In this document: positions 43,333 through 52,005 of the stretch, in pieces
Position numbering within the stretch: position 1 is the stretch's first letter
Layout: the number at the start of each line of letters is the position of its first letter
NCBI RefSeq assembly: GCF_021568315.1
Contig: NZ_JAKGSI010000005.1
Coordinates: 62,001 to 126,000 of the forward strand
Length of the DNA: 64,000 bases
Source: Corynebacterium uropygiale
GTDB taxonomy: Bacteria; Actinomycetota; Actinomycetes; Mycobacteriales; Mycobacteriaceae
Reading direction: 5' to 3'
Made by a program: the position numbers and the translations under genes
Notes under the pieces: model-generated
Seen by the model: the letters and a program-made list of their open reading frames with translations, nothing else
The model's database searches: none
Told to the model about the DNA's origin: nothing

Positions 43333-44066
43333 AGGGAGACCTCCAAGAAGTGGCTGAGGGCGTGGGTGATCGCTTCCGGTGATTCCACGGTGGGGACGTG
43401 TGCGCCGGGGACGACGACGTGCTCCCCGCCCAGCTGGGCGACGGTTGCGGGCGGGGTGGAGCGATCCTCCGCTCCAGCGATCGTGAGGGTGGGCACGGGC
43501 AGGGTGGGGGAGTCGGTGCGATCAAACTCGGCGAGTGCGGCAGCACACGCAGCATAGGCTTCGCCTGGAGTAGAGGCGATCATTCGGCGCATCCGATCAA
43601 CTGTCGCCGGGTTCTGGGCGGTGAAAGCCTCGCTTAGCCACAAGCCAAGGATGGCTTCCACCATGGGGCCGATCCCCTGGGTGCGAGTGAGCTCTTCACG
43701 CTCCAGCCACGTGCTGCGCTGCCCGAATTTCGGTGCTGTGCACAGCAAAGCGGCCCGCTCTACCCGGTCCGTGTGGGTAGCGAGGTGTTGGGCCACCGCA
43801 CCACCCAGTGACAACCCCACCACGGAGAAGCGCTTGATGTCCAGGTGATCGAGGGTCTCAAGAACATCCGCGGCAAGGTCAGCAAGAGTGCACGGGCCGG
43901 GAATCACTGGTGATCCGCCGTGGCCCCGGTGGTCGATGGCGATGACCTCGGCCCCCGCAGAGAGTCCGTTGAGCTGCGGTTCCCACATCTCGAGGGTGGA
44001 AGCGATGGAGCCCAGGAACACGATCGGCTGGCCTGATCCGTAGCGAACGTGGTGCAGAATGCTCAT
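43329..44066 (-). CDS. pcaD: 3-Oxoadipate enol-lactonase
   Basis: Alpha/beta hydrolase of 245 residues that opens 3-oxoadipate enol-lactone to 3-oxoadipate. The nucleophile elbow is GLSLGG near 87; [11 protein letters not shown] is near 44; the catalytic His is in [11 protein letters not shown] near 225. The start at 44066 overlaps the pcaF stop by 4 bases; a longer frame is only pcaF antiphase sequence. It is a stand-alone PcaD, not the PcaL fusion with PcaC. Confidence 0.9.
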   Translation of the reverse strand: MSILHHVRYGSGQPIVFLGSIASTLEMWEPQLNGLSAGAEVIAIDHRGHGGSPVIPGPCTLADLAADVLETLDHLDIKRFSVVGLSLGGAVAQHLATHTDRVERAALLCTAPKFGQRSTWLEREELTRTQGIGPMVEAILGLWLSEAFTAQNPATVDRMRRMIASTPGEAYAACAAALAEFDRTDSPTLPVPTLTIAGAEDRSTPPATVAQLGGEHVVVPGAHVPTVESPEAITHALSHFLEVSL

Positions 44067-45271
44067 GCGCGGGCCTCCGGGTTCTCGAGGACAGCGGCGA
44101 TCCCCTGACCGCCGCCGATGCACATCGTCACGAGTCCGTAACGCCCGCCCGTGCGCCGCAGATGGTGGCTGGCGGTGACGACCAGCCGCGCCCCCGTCGC
44201 GCCCACGGGGTGGCCGAGGGAGATGCCGGAGCCCTGCGGGTTGAGGCGGGGGTCCTCGGCGTCGAGACCCCACTCGCGGAGGACGGCGAGCGCCTGGGCG
44301 GCGAAGGCCTCGTTGAGCTCGATGAGGTCCATGTCCTCAAGGCTGAGCCCGAGGCGCTCCAGCACCTTGCGGCTCGCGGGCACCGGACCGATGCCCATGC
44401 GCTCGGGCTCGACGGCGGCCACAGCCCAGCCGCGCAGCACGACGCTCGGCTGGAGCCCCAGTTTCTCGGCGGTGGCGGCCGTCGAGACGAACATCGCGGC
44501 CGCGCCGTCGTTCTGCCCGGAGGCGTTGCCAGCCGTGACCGTGGCGCCGTCGAGGTTCTTCATCACCGGGCGCAGCCGGGCGAGTTTCTCGGTGGTGGAG
44601 TCGGGGCGCGGGTGCTCATCCTCGGTGACGTCGCCGACGGGGACGATCTCCTCGGCGAAGCGCCCGTCCCCCCGGGCGGCCACCGCCCGGGCGTGCGAGG
44701 CGGCGGAGAGTGCGTCTTGCTCCTCGCGGGGGATGTCGTACTCGGCGCGGAGGTTCTCCGCGGTTTCAATCATCCCACCCGGAATCGGGTGGTGGCGCCC
44801 TCCGGCGGTGGCGCGGGCCTCCGCGAGGCGGTCGTGGAGGGTGAGGTCCCCGCCCTTCACACCCCAGCGGATGCGGTGGTCGACGCTATACTCCGCCCGG
44901 GACATCGACTCCGCCCCACCAGCGATGATGAGGTCCGCGGCCCCGGCGGCGATGTGGGCGGCCGCCGTCGTGATGGCCTGGAGGCCCGAGCCGCAGCGGC
45001 GGTCGAGCTGCATGCCGGGGACGTGGTCGAGACCGGCGTCGAGTGCGACGACCCTGCCCAGCGCCGGGGCCGCCCCGTTGGGGGAGGACTGACCGAGGAT
45101 GAGGTCATCGACGGCGTCGCGGGCCTCGGGCCCGGCCGCCTCGAGGAGGGCATCCACCACGGTGCGGGCAAGATCCTGCACCGGCACCCCGGCGAGCGAG
45201 CCGCCATAGCGGCCCACGGGGGTGCGCAGCGGGTGGCTGAGGACGATGTCAGTGGGCTGAAGAGAAGTCAT
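44063..45271 (-). CDS. pcaF: 3-Oxoadipyl-CoA thiolase
   Basis: Last enzyme of the pathway, 402 residues; it splits 3-oxoadipyl-CoA into succinyl-CoA and acetyl-CoA. The thiolase residues are seen in DRRCGSGLQA (nucleophile Cys near 91), NASGQNDGAA near 250, GHPVGATGARL (His near 360) and MCIGGGQG (second Cys near 389). It lies between pcaD and pcaR with short overlaps on both sides. Confidence 0.93.
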   Translation of the reverse strand: MTSLQPTDIVLSHPLRTPVGRYGGSLAGVPVQDLARTVVDALLEAAGPEARDAVDDLILGQSSPNGAAPALGRVVALDAGLDHVPGMQLDRRCGSGLQAITTAAAHIAAGAADLIIAGGAESMSRAEYSVDHRIRWGVKGGDLTLHDRLAEARATAGGRHHPIPGGMIETAENLRAEYDIPREEQDALSAASHARAVAARGDGRFAEEIVPVGDVTEDEHPRPDSTTEKLARLRPVMKNLDGATVTAGNASGQNDGAAAMFVSTAATAEKLGLQPSVVLRGWAVAAVEPERMGIGPVPASRKVLERLGLSLEDMDLIELNEAFAAQALAVLREWGLDAEDPRLNPQGSGISLGHPVGATGARLVVTASHHLRRTGGRYGLVTMCIGGGQGIAAVLENPEARA

Positions 45272-46049
45272 GAAAATCCTTTCCGGTGGCGGCGAGGTCC
45301 GCGCTGATCGCGGCGGCGGTATCGAGGAGGGCGGGGAGGAAGCGCTGGTGCAGCTCCTTCACGCTGTGGACGGCCGTTTGGGTGGAGGTGTTGATGGCCG
45401 CCACGATCCGTCCCTCGGCGTCGGTGATCGGCGCGGCGAGAGACCGCAGGCCCGCCTCCAGCTCCTGGTCAACGATGCACCAGCCCTGCTCGGCGACCTT
45501 GGCGATGCGCTCCGCGACGACGGCGGGCTCGGTGGCTGTGCGTGCCGCCAGGGGGGTGAGCTCCACCGCGCGGAGGTGGGCGTCGAGCTCCTCGGGATCC
45601 TTGTCAGAGAGGAGGACACGCCCCATGGAGGTGGCCCACGCGGGGAAGCGGGAGCCGATGGTGATGCCGACGGTCATGATGCGGCGCACCGCCACGCGGT
45701 TGACGTAGACGACATCGGTGCCGTCGAGGACCGCCATGGAAACCGACTCGTTGAGCTCGCGGGAGAGTTTCTCCAGGTGAGGCTGGGCCACCTCCGGCAG
45801 GCCGAGCCCGGAGAGATACGCCGTCCCGAGGTTGAGGATGCGGGGAGTGAGCCAGAACTCGTGGCCATCGGTGCCGGCAAAGCCGAGGGCGACGAGCGTG
45901 TGGAGGAATCGACGGGCCGTGGCGCGGGCGAGGCCCGTTTCCTCGGCGACCTGGGCGAGGGTCTGCCGAGGGCGCGCGGCGCCGAAGGTTTGAATGACGG
46001 CGAGCCCGCGGACGAGCGATTGCACGGGTGGGGTGAGTGATTGTTCCAT
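45249..46049 (-). CDS. pcaR: IclR-family regulator of the beta-ketoadipate genes (PcaR)
   Basis: 266 residues. Winged helix at about 8-70 (TLAQVAEETGLARATARRFLHTL), then the IclR effector domain. RATARRFL and the pca position match PcaR, which in Pseudomonas and relatives responds to 3-oxoadipate. It is divergent from pcaI and heads the operon pcaR-pcaF-pcaD-flavoprotein-lysR. I start at the ATG at 46049 with GGAGG upstream; the frame continues to 46151 but would run into the pcaI promoter. The likely operators contain GTTCRCATA half-sites. Confidence 0.85.
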   Translation of the reverse strand: MEQSLTPPVQSLVRGLAVIQTFGAARPRQTLAQVAEETGLARATARRFLHTLVALGFAGTDGHEFWLTPRILNLGTAYLSGLGLPEVAQPHLEKLSRELNESVSMAVLDGTDVVYVNRVAVRRIMTVGITIGSRFPAWATSMGRVLLSDKDPEELDAHLRAVELTPLAARTATEPAVVAERIAKVAEQGWCIVDQELEAGLRSLAAPITDAEGRIVAAINTSTQTAVHSVKELHQRFLPALLDTAAAISADLAATGKDFHDFSSAH

Positions 46050-46069
46050 GCCTAAAGAAGTCCTCCGGC

Positions 46070-46116
46070 GTTCACTAGAAGAACGATTGTGCAATATGTG
46101 AACCTCAGTGTACACT
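46070..46116 (+). promoter_or_regulatory. pcaR-pcaI divergent control region
   Basis: GTTCAC (46070-46075) and GTGAAC (46098-46103) are inverted; GTTC-N7-GAAC occurs at 46070-46084, as in the pcaH promoter. TATGTGAAC at 46095-46103 is the complement of GTTCACATA, one base from GTTCGCATA at pcaH. TACACT (46111-46116) is the pcaI -10, 7 bases before the ATG, so pcaI is probably leaderless. Confidence 0.6.
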
Positions 46117-46123
46117 GCCTCAC

Positions 46124-46867
46124 ATGATTGACAAGACCCTACCCACGCCACACGAGGCAGTGGCAGACATTCCCGACGGGGCCTCCATCGCCGTCGGCGG
46201 CTTCGGGCTCGTGGGCGTGCCGGTCCGGCTCATCGAGGCGCTCCACGAGCAGGGGGCCTCCGATCTCACGGTGATCTCCAACAACTGCGGGGCGGACGGC
46301 CTGGGCCTCGGCATTCTCCTCGCTGATCACCGCATTTCCCGGACCATCGGGTCCTATATCGGATACAACAAGGAATATGCCCGCCAGTACTTCGCCGGGG
46401 AGATCGCGGTGGAGTTCACCCCGCAGGGCACCCTCGCCGAGCGCATGCGCGCGGGCGGCGCGGGCATCCCGGCCTTTTACACGACGGCCGGCGTCGGCAC
46501 CCCCGTCGCGGATGGCGGCATCCCCATCCGCCACAATTCCGACGGCAGCGTCGCCGAGGTCTCCGCCCCCAAGGAGACCCGCGAATTCGGTGGGGAGGTC
46601 TACGTCCTGGAGGAGGCCATCCGCGCGGACTTCGCCCTCGTCCACGCGGCGAAGGCCGACCGCGCGGGGAACCTTGTCTTTGCTAAGACCGCCCGCAACT
46701 TCAATCCGGACGTGGCCCGCTGCGGCGAGGTCACGATCGCCCAGGTGGAGGAGGTCGTCGAGGAGCTCGATCCCAACGACGTCCACGTCCCCGGCATTTA
46801 TGTGCAGAGGGTCGTGGAGGTGGGCCCGCAGGACACCCCCATCGAGATCAGGAAGGTGCGCTCATGA
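46124..46867 (+). CDS. pcaI: 3-Oxoadipate CoA-transferase subunit A
   Basis: 247 residues. It transfers CoA from succinyl-CoA to 3-oxoadipate together with PcaJ. The CoA-binding glycine loop [15 protein letters not shown] is at about 22-36 and [14 protein letters not shown] is near 57. The gene has a -10 box 7 bases before the ATG and no ribosome-binding site. The stop overlaps pcaJ by 4 bases. The longer C-terminal region ([12 protein letters not shown]) is normal for this subunit. Confidence 0.93.
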   Translation: MIDKTLPTPHEAVADIPDGASIAVGGFGLVGVPVRLIEALHEQGASDLTVISNNCGADGLGLGILLADHRISRTIGSYIGYNKEYARQYFAGEIAVEFTPQGTLAERMRAGGAGIPAFYTTAGVGTPVADGGIPIRHNSDGSVAEVSAPKETREFGGEVYVLEEAIRADFALVHAAKADRAGNLVFAKTARNFNPDVARCGEVTIAQVEEVVEELDPNDVHVPGIYVQRVVEVGPQDTPIEIRKVRS

Positions 46868-47517
46868 GCTGGACCAGGGAAGAGATGGCGGCGCGCGTCG
46901 CCGAGGAGCTGGAGAACGGCCAGTACGTCAACCTGGGGATCGGGATGCCCACCCTCGTCCCCGGCTACCTCCCGGAGGGGAGGGAGGTCATCCTCCACTC
47001 GGAGAACGGTGTGCTGGGCGTGGGGCCGTATCCCACCGAGGAGGAACTGGACCCCGAGCTCACCAATGCCGGCAAGGAGACCATCACGGTGACCCGGGGC
47101 GCGAGCTTCTTCAGCTCCTCCGAGTCCTTCGGCATGATCCGCGCGCGCGTCGTGGACGTGGCGGTCCTCGGCGCCATGGAAGTCTCCGCCCGCGGTGACC
47201 TGGCGAATTGGATGATCCCCGGGAAGATGGTGCGCGGCATGGGCGGGGCCATGGACCTTGTCCACGGTGCGAAGAAGGTCATTGTCATGACCGATCACCT
47301 GACCAAGAAGGGGCAGTCAAAGATCGTGGAGTCCTGCTCCCTCCCGCTCACCGGCGCCCGGTGCGTGGACCTCATTGTCACCTCCCACGGGGTCTTCTCC
47401 GTGGACCACGAGAAGGGGCTCACTCTCCTCGAGTGCGCGACCGGAGTCACCGTGGCGGAGCTGCGCGAGATCACCGCCGCCCCCTTCGCCTGCGCCCCGG
47501 GTCTGGAGGAAGCTTAA
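46864..47517 (+). CDS. pcaJ: 3-Oxoadipate CoA-transferase subunit B
   Basis: 217 residues; the catalytic subunit. The active glutamate is in [13 protein letters not shown] near residue 46, within the family's S-E-N-G motif. [16 protein letters not shown] is near 20, and the [14 protein letters not shown] strand near 105 binds CoA. It ends 3 bases before the convergent nuclease gene. Confidence 0.94.
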   Translation: MSWTREEMAARVAEELENGQYVNLGIGMPTLVPGYLPEGREVILHSENGVLGVGPYPTEEELDPELTNAGKETITVTRGASFFSSSESFGMIRARVVDVAVLGAMEVSARGDLANWMIPGKMVRGMGGAMDLVHGAKKVIVMTDHLTKKGQSKIVESCSLPLTGARCVDLIVTSHGVFSVDHEKGLTLLECATGVTVAELREITAAPFACAPGLEEA

Positions 47518-47520
47518 GCC

Positions 47521-48396
47521 TTATGAGCAGCGCTGAAGCTGCTGGCTGAGCGCGGCCTTCTCCGCCTCGGTCACCCACAGCCCATAGGTCCACTTCACGT
47601 CAATCTGCCGGGCGGCATAGGCGCACCGGAAGGCCTTGTTCGGGGGAAGCCACGTGGCGGCGTCCCCATCCCTTTTCGCCTGGTTGGTGGGCCCATCGAC
47701 GGCAAGAAGGTTCCGCGGATCATTGGCGAGGTCCCGCCGCTGCTCGACGCTGAGCTGCTGCGCCCCCTTCTGCCACGCATCGGAGAGGGCGACGACGTGA
47801 TCAATCTGCACCCGCGAGCTCGTCGCCTTCCCCCTCGTGAACGGGATGCTGGCCCCGGTGTACGGATCCTCGAGCACCCCGCTGAGCACCACGCAGTCCC
47901 GGGTCCCCGGCTTGAGGACGAGGTCGTGGAGATCCCGCCGGAGGATGTCATTGCGCGTATCGCAGCCATTGTGGCCAAATTCCACCGTGACATCGTCGGA
48001 CCACGCCTGGCCGAACAGGGCGCGATCATAACCCGTCTTCGGGGCGCGGCCTTTCACCTCCAGCTCCTCCAGGTGTGCGAAGGCTGCCGCCACGTCCACC
48101 CCTGGCGCGGGCCCCGCGGCCCCGGTGTTCTCCTCGGGGGCCGGGTCGGGCAGGGTCGGGGCGTCGGCGCCATCATCTGCCGGGGGAGGCGTGTCGGGCT
48201 CGGGCGCGGCATCGACCTCCGCCGGCTCGCCACTCTCCGGGGGCGTCTCGAGCACACTCTCGATACCGCTCGCGACGTCCCGGGCGAGCTCATCCGGGGA
48301 CTCCGGCACATCCCCGCAGCTCTGGAGCGCACAGAAGGCCAGGACACAGAGCGTTCCCAGCGCAAGGAGCTTCTTAGGGCGTCGAATCCTCTTCAT
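47521..48396 (-). CDS. Surface lipoprotein with an HNH (DUF1524-type) nuclease domain
   Basis: 291 residues. A basic start, a hydrophobic stretch and the lipobox LQSC (Cys near 26) show an exported lipoprotein. A Pro/Glu/Asp-rich linker follows to about residue 105, then a nuclease domain with IDHVVALSDAW (near 200) and NDPRNLLAVDGPTNQAKRDG (near 225), which supply the His and Asn residues of the HNH metal site. Such secreted nucleases are common in corynebacteria and may break down extracellular DNA. I start at the ATG at 48396. The start lies inside the end of the acyl-CoA synthetase gene (23-base overlap). Confidence 0.8.
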   Translation of the reverse strand: MKRIRRPKKLLALGTLCVLAFCALQSCGDVPESPDELARDVASGIESVLETPPESGEPAEVDAAPEPDTPPPADDGADAPTLPDPAPEENTGAAGPAPGVDVAAAFAHLEELEVKGRAPKTGYDRALFGQAWSDDVTVEFGHNGCDTRNDILRRDLHDLVLKPGTRDCVVLSGVLEDPYTGASIPFTRGKATSSRVQIDHVVALSDAWQKGAQQLSVEQRRDLANDPRNLLAVDGPTNQAKRDGDAATWLPPNKAFRCAYAARQIDVKWTYGLWVTEAEKAALSQQLQRCS

Positions 48397-49897
48397 GCGG
48401 ACCAGTGTGCCATAGGGGTCGGACATGAGATCGATTCTCTGTTCGAAGAAGCCGCCGCAGGATCTTTCCGCTGGGAGAGACGGGAATCTCCGCGCGCACG
48501 TCCATCCGCCGGATCTTCTTGTAGGGGGTCACGCGCTCGGCCACCCACGTCATGATCTCCTCCGGGTGGAGCTCGGCCCCAGGATCGGGGACGACGAACG
48601 CCCACGGGTATTCCTCCCCCTGCTCGTCATAGCCGGCGGTGACGGCGGCCTGCGCGATCCCCGGATACTGCAGGAGCAGCGCCTCGAGTTCGGCGGGCGG
48701 GACCTGAAAACCGTGGTAGTAGATGAGTTCCTTGGCGCGGTCGATGACCCAGGTCATCCCGTGCTCGTCGACGCGGACGAGGTCCCCGGTGCGCAGCCAG
48801 CCGTCCTCGTCGACCCCGCTGCCGTCGAGGTAGCCGTCCATTACCTGGGGGCCGCGGACCCACATCTCGCCGAGTTCGCCGGGGCCGAGCACCTTCTGGG
48901 GATCCTCGGGGCTGACGACGCGGATCTCGGTGCCCTCGACGGGGGTACCGATGGCCGCCGGATCCTCCTGCCCGGGCAGCGAGACGTGGGTGACCGGGGA
49001 GGCCTCGCTGAGCCCATAGCCCTGCACCACCTGCGCCCCGGTGAGCCGGCTAACCTCCCGGGCGAGCTCCCCATCGAGCGGCGCCGCCCCGGAGAGCAAC
49101 ACGCGGAGAGAGCGGAGCCTTCGCCGCGTCTCGGGATCCTGCGCGGCCTGGCGCAGGGCGAGGAGAATCGGCGGGGCCACCGAGGCCCACTGGGCCCCGA
49201 AGCGCTCGCAGTGATCGAGCAGGTGGGAGACGTGAAAGCGCGCCGAGGTGAGAATGTGATTCCGGTGGCGCAGCGCCATGTTGAGCTCGACGGTGAGCCC
49301 GTAGATGTGAGACATGGGCAGCGGCGCAAGCATGGCCCACTCGGGGCGAAGCCCCAGGTCCTGCATCCGGGGAAGCGCCTGCTCCACGTTGGTACAGAGA
49401 TGGCGTTGGCGCAGGCGCACGCCGGTGGCGCGGCCGGTCGTCGTCCCGGAGGAAAAGGGGATGACGGCGAGGTCATCGGGTCCGGCCTCGGCGTCGAGCT
49501 CTGCGGCGCGGCGGGCGAGCTCCGCGCTAGGCAGAGCGGCGGCATCGCCGGGGTGGAGGAGGTCGTGGGCGGCGTCGGCGTCGACGAACCACTGGGCGCC
49601 CGATTGCTCCATCTGCCAGCGGCGATCGCTCTCGGAGAGGGCCGGGTGCATGGGGGTCACGACGGCACCAGCCAGGAGGGCGCCGTGGAAGAGGGCCGCG
49701 AACTCGGCGGAGTTGGGCAGGCAGAGGGCGAGGACCTCGCCCCGCCGGAGGCCCCGGGCCCAGAGCGCGGCGGCCACGGCCTGGACGCGTGTGCGCAGCT
49801 CCCCGTAGGTGAGCGTCTGGGCGTCGTCGGTGAGGGCGGGCGACGCGAGCTCGGAATCCCGCAGGGAGCCGAAGATGGTCCGGTAGAGGGTGGTCAC
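48374..49897 (-). CDS. AMP-forming acyl-CoA synthetase (4-coumarate-CoA ligase-like)
   Basis: 507 residues. P-loop [16 protein letters not shown] near 150, adenine motif [10 protein letters not shown] near 280, [15 protein letters not shown] near 365 and the end lysine region SPSGKILRR near 485. The first P-loop has TTTGRA where most have TTGxPK, so the catalytic lysine is replaced by arginine, which is unusual. The GTG start at 49897 has TACCCT 6 bases before it and no ribosome-binding site; the open frame reaching 50335 is antisense to clpX. The natural acid is unknown; context allows a phenylpropanoid or fatty acid. Confidence 0.78.
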   Translation of the reverse strand: MTTLYRTIFGSLRDSELASPALTDDAQTLTYGELRTRVQAVAAALWARGLRRGEVLALCLPNSAEFAALFHGALLAGAVVTPMHPALSESDRRWQMEQSGAQWFVDADAAHDLLHPGDAAALPSAELARRAAELDAEAGPDDLAVIPFSSGTTTGRATGVRLRQRHLCTNVEQALPRMQDLGLRPEWAMLAPLPMSHIYGLTVELNMALRHRNHILTSARFHVSHLLDHCERFGAQWASVAPPILLALRQAAQDPETRRRLRSLRVLLSGAAPLDGELAREVSRLTGAQVVQGYGLSEASPVTHVSLPGQEDPAAIGTPVEGTEIRVVSPEDPQKVLGPGELGEMWVRGPQVMDGYLDGSGVDEDGWLRTGDLVRVDEHGMTWVIDRAKELIYYHGFQVPPAELEALLLQYPGIAQAAVTAGYDEQGEEYPWAFVVPDPGAELHPEEIMTWVAERVTPYKKIRRMDVRAEIPVSPSGKILRRLLRTENRSHVRPLWHTGPHEEDSTP

Positions 49898-49903
49898 GGG
49901 ACG

Positions 49904-49909
49904 AGGGTA
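49904..49909 (-). promoter_or_regulatory. -10 hexamer (TACCCT) for the acyl-CoA synthetase
   Basis: On the minus strand TACCCT ends 6 bases before the GTG at 49897. It supports this start over the many upstream in-frame codons and suggests a leaderless transcript. Confidence 0.4.
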
Positions 49910-50014
49910 GCAAGGCGAGCACCCCGGCACGGCAACCGAAATGAGTTTGACGCATTCGATACAGTGAAAGATCAAGGCCCTCCACCAACTGAAGAAGCGA
50001 GTCTCACTTACCTC

Positions 50015-51304
50015 ATGGCACGTATGCAAGAAACCGCTGACCTGCTGAAATGCTCCTTCTGTGGCAAGTCCCAGAAGCAGGTGAAGAAACTGATCGCCGG
50101 CGGCGGAGTGTACATCTGCGATGAATGCATCGAGTTGTGCAACGAGATCATCGCCGAGGAGATGGCGCAGTCCACGGACGAGCCCACCTCCTCCAAGCCG
50201 AAGCTTCCCCGCCCCTCGGAGATCGCGGCGTTCCTTGACCGCTATGTCGTCGGGCAGGACGCGGCCAAGCGCACCCTCTCCGTCGCGGTGTACAACCACT
50301 ACAAGCGCGTGCGTGCCCAGGAGAACGCGCGGCACACCACCGGCAGCCGCGTGCTCAAGGAGGACGAGGACACCGTCGAGCTCTCCAAGTCGAACATCCT
50401 GCTGCTGGGGCCCACGGGCTCAGGCAAGACGTACCTCGCGCAGACGCTCGCGCGGCTCCTTGATGTCCCCTTCGCTATCGCGGACGCCACCTCCCTCACC
50501 GAGGCCGGCTACGTGGGCGAGGACGTGGAGAACATCCTCCTGCGGCTCATCCAGGCGGCCGACAATGACATTGAGCGCGCCGAGCGGGGAATCATTTACA
50601 TCGACGAGGTCGACAAGATCACCCGCAAGGGGGACAACCCCTCCATCACGCGCGACGTCTCCGGCGAGGGCGTGCAGCAGGCGCTGCTGAAGATCCTCGA
50701 GGGCACGGTCGCGGCCATCCCCCCGCAGGGCGGGCGCAAGCACCCCAACCAGGAGTACATCCACCTCGACACGACGAACATCCTCTTCATCGTGGCCGGC
50801 GCCTTTGCCGGCCTGGACAAGGTCATCCAGGAGCGGGTGGGCCGCCGGGGCCTGGGCTTCGGGGTGGAGATCGACTCCGCCCAGGACCTCGCCGAGCAGG
50901 ATATTTATGCGCAGGTGCGCCCGGAGGACCTCGTGAAGTTCGGGCTCATCCCGGAGTTCATCGGCCGGCTTCCCGTCGTCGCCACCGTCTCGAGCCTCGA
51001 CCGCGACACGCTCGTGCGCGTCCTCACCGAGCCCAAGAACTCCCTGGTCAAGCAGTATCAGGAGCTCTTCCGCATGGACGGGGTGGACCTCACCTTCCGC
51101 GAGGAGGCGCTGGAGGCCATCGCGGAGCAGGCCATGGATCGCGGGACGGGGGCCCGGGGGCTCCGCGCCATCATGGAGGAGGTCCTCGTGCCCGTGATGT
51201 TCGAGCTCCCCGACGATGACACGATCAGCGAGGTCGTCGTCACCGCCGAGGCCGTCCGCGGGGAGGCCACCCCCGAGTTCATCCGCGACCGCTCGGCCGC
51301 CTAG
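50015..51304 (+). CDS. clpX: ATP-dependent Clp protease ATP-binding subunit ClpX
   Basis: AAA+ unfoldase of 429 residues that feeds substrates to ClpP1P2. The zinc-binding domain has Cys13, Cys16, Cys35 and Cys38; Walker A GPTGSGKT is at 132-139; the pore loop is in [11 protein letters not shown]; Walker B is IIYIDEVDK near 190. The VGRRGLGFG element and the C-terminal [10 protein letters not shown] sensor-2 arginine are present. The ATG at 50015 opens the zinc domain; the frame extends far upstream only as antisense to the synthetase gene. It is 35 kb from clpP2 and converges with trkA, sharing 4 bases. Confidence 0.96.
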   Translation: MARMQETADLLKCSFCGKSQKQVKKLIAGGGVYICDECIELCNEIIAEEMAQSTDEPTSSKPKLPRPSEIAAFLDRYVVGQDAAKRTLSVAVYNHYKRVRAQENARHTTGSRVLKEDEDTVELSKSNILLLGPTGSGKTYLAQTLARLLDVPFAIADATSLTEAGYVGEDVENILLRLIQAADNDIERAERGIIYIDEVDKITRKGDNPSITRDVSGEGVQQALLKILEGTVAAIPPQGGRKHPNQEYIHLDTTNILFIVAGAFAGLDKVIQERVGRRGLGFGVEIDSAQDLAEQDIYAQVRPEDLVKFGLIPEFIGRLPVVATVSSLDRDTLVRVLTEPKNSLVKQYQELFRMDGVDLTFREEALEAIAEQAMDRGTGARGLRAIMEEVLVPVMFELPDDDTISEVVVTAEAVRGEATPEFIRDRSAA

Positions 51305-52005
51305 TCCGCGGCGAAGGCCTCGAGGTCATCCGCGGAGCCGGCCATGACCACGAGGTCGCCCGGCTGCAGCGGGTCCTTGGGGGAGGGCAGCATGTAGTCG
51401 CTGCCCTGGCGGCTGAGGGCGACGACGGCCACCCCGGCGCCCGTCGCCCGGATCTCCCGGGAGGTCTTCCCCTCCGCGTGCTCGGGCAGGACCATCTTCG
51501 CCAGGGCGAAGCCGGGGTCGAACTCGATGAAGTCGGTGACCTGGCCGTCGATGAGGTGCGCGATGCGCCGGCCGGTGTCGGCCTCCGGCATGATGATGTG
51601 GTGGACGCCGATCTGCCGGAGGATCTTCTCATGCGCGGCGCTGTCGGCCTTGGCCCAGATGGCGGGCACCCCGAGGTCCACCACCGCGGAGGCGGTGAGG
51701 ATGGAGGACTCCAGGTCGGATCCGATCGCGATGACCACGCGCTTGGCATCGGCCACGCCCAGCTGCTTGAGGGTGTTGGGTTGGGTGGTGTCCGCGCAGA
51801 CGATGTGGTCGAAGTCGTCGGCGAGCTCCTGGACGCGGCGCTGGTCGGCGTCGACGGCGAGGACCTCCACGCGGCGGGACTGCAGCTCCTCGCCCAGGGC
51901 CTGCCCGAAGCGGCCCATGCCGAGGATGATCACGGGGGTGGATTCCGCCCCGCTGCTCGGGAGGAAGAGGCGGCGGCGACGACGCGGGGTACTGTATTCA
52001 GCCAA
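51301..52005 (-). CDS. Potassium uptake regulatory subunit (TrkA/KtrA type)
   Basis: Cytoplasmic gating subunit of 234 residues. The RCK_N domain has the NAD-binding turn [16 protein letters not shown] near 27 and Asp at the end of beta2 (VLAVDAD). The RCK_C domain occupies about 150-234. A basic N-terminal tail RRRRRLF precedes the fold. It overlaps trkH by 8 bases, so the two make one K+ uptake system. Confidence 0.85.
   Translation of the reverse strand: MAEYSTPRRRRRLFLPSSGAESTPVIILGMGRFGQALGEELQSRRVEVLAVDADQRRVQELADDFDHIVCADTTQPNTLKQLGVADAKRVVIAIGSDLESSILTASAVVDLGVPAIWAKADSAAHEKILRQIGVHHIIMPEADTGRRIAHLIDGQVTDFIEFDPGFALAKMVLPEHAEGKTSREIRATGAGVAVVALSRQGSDYMLPSPKDPLQPGDLVVMAGSADDLEAFAAD

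Noticed and set aside
48425..50014. N-terminal extension of clpX by 530 codons
   Set aside because: The zinc domain of ClpX starts at 50015. The upstream frame is antisense to the acyl-CoA synthetase gene.
14889..50014. Search for transposase, integrase or attachment-site remnants bounding the catabolic island
   Set aside because: No recombinase gene, terminal inverted repeat or clear duplicated edge was seen, so the island is called by content and synteny only.
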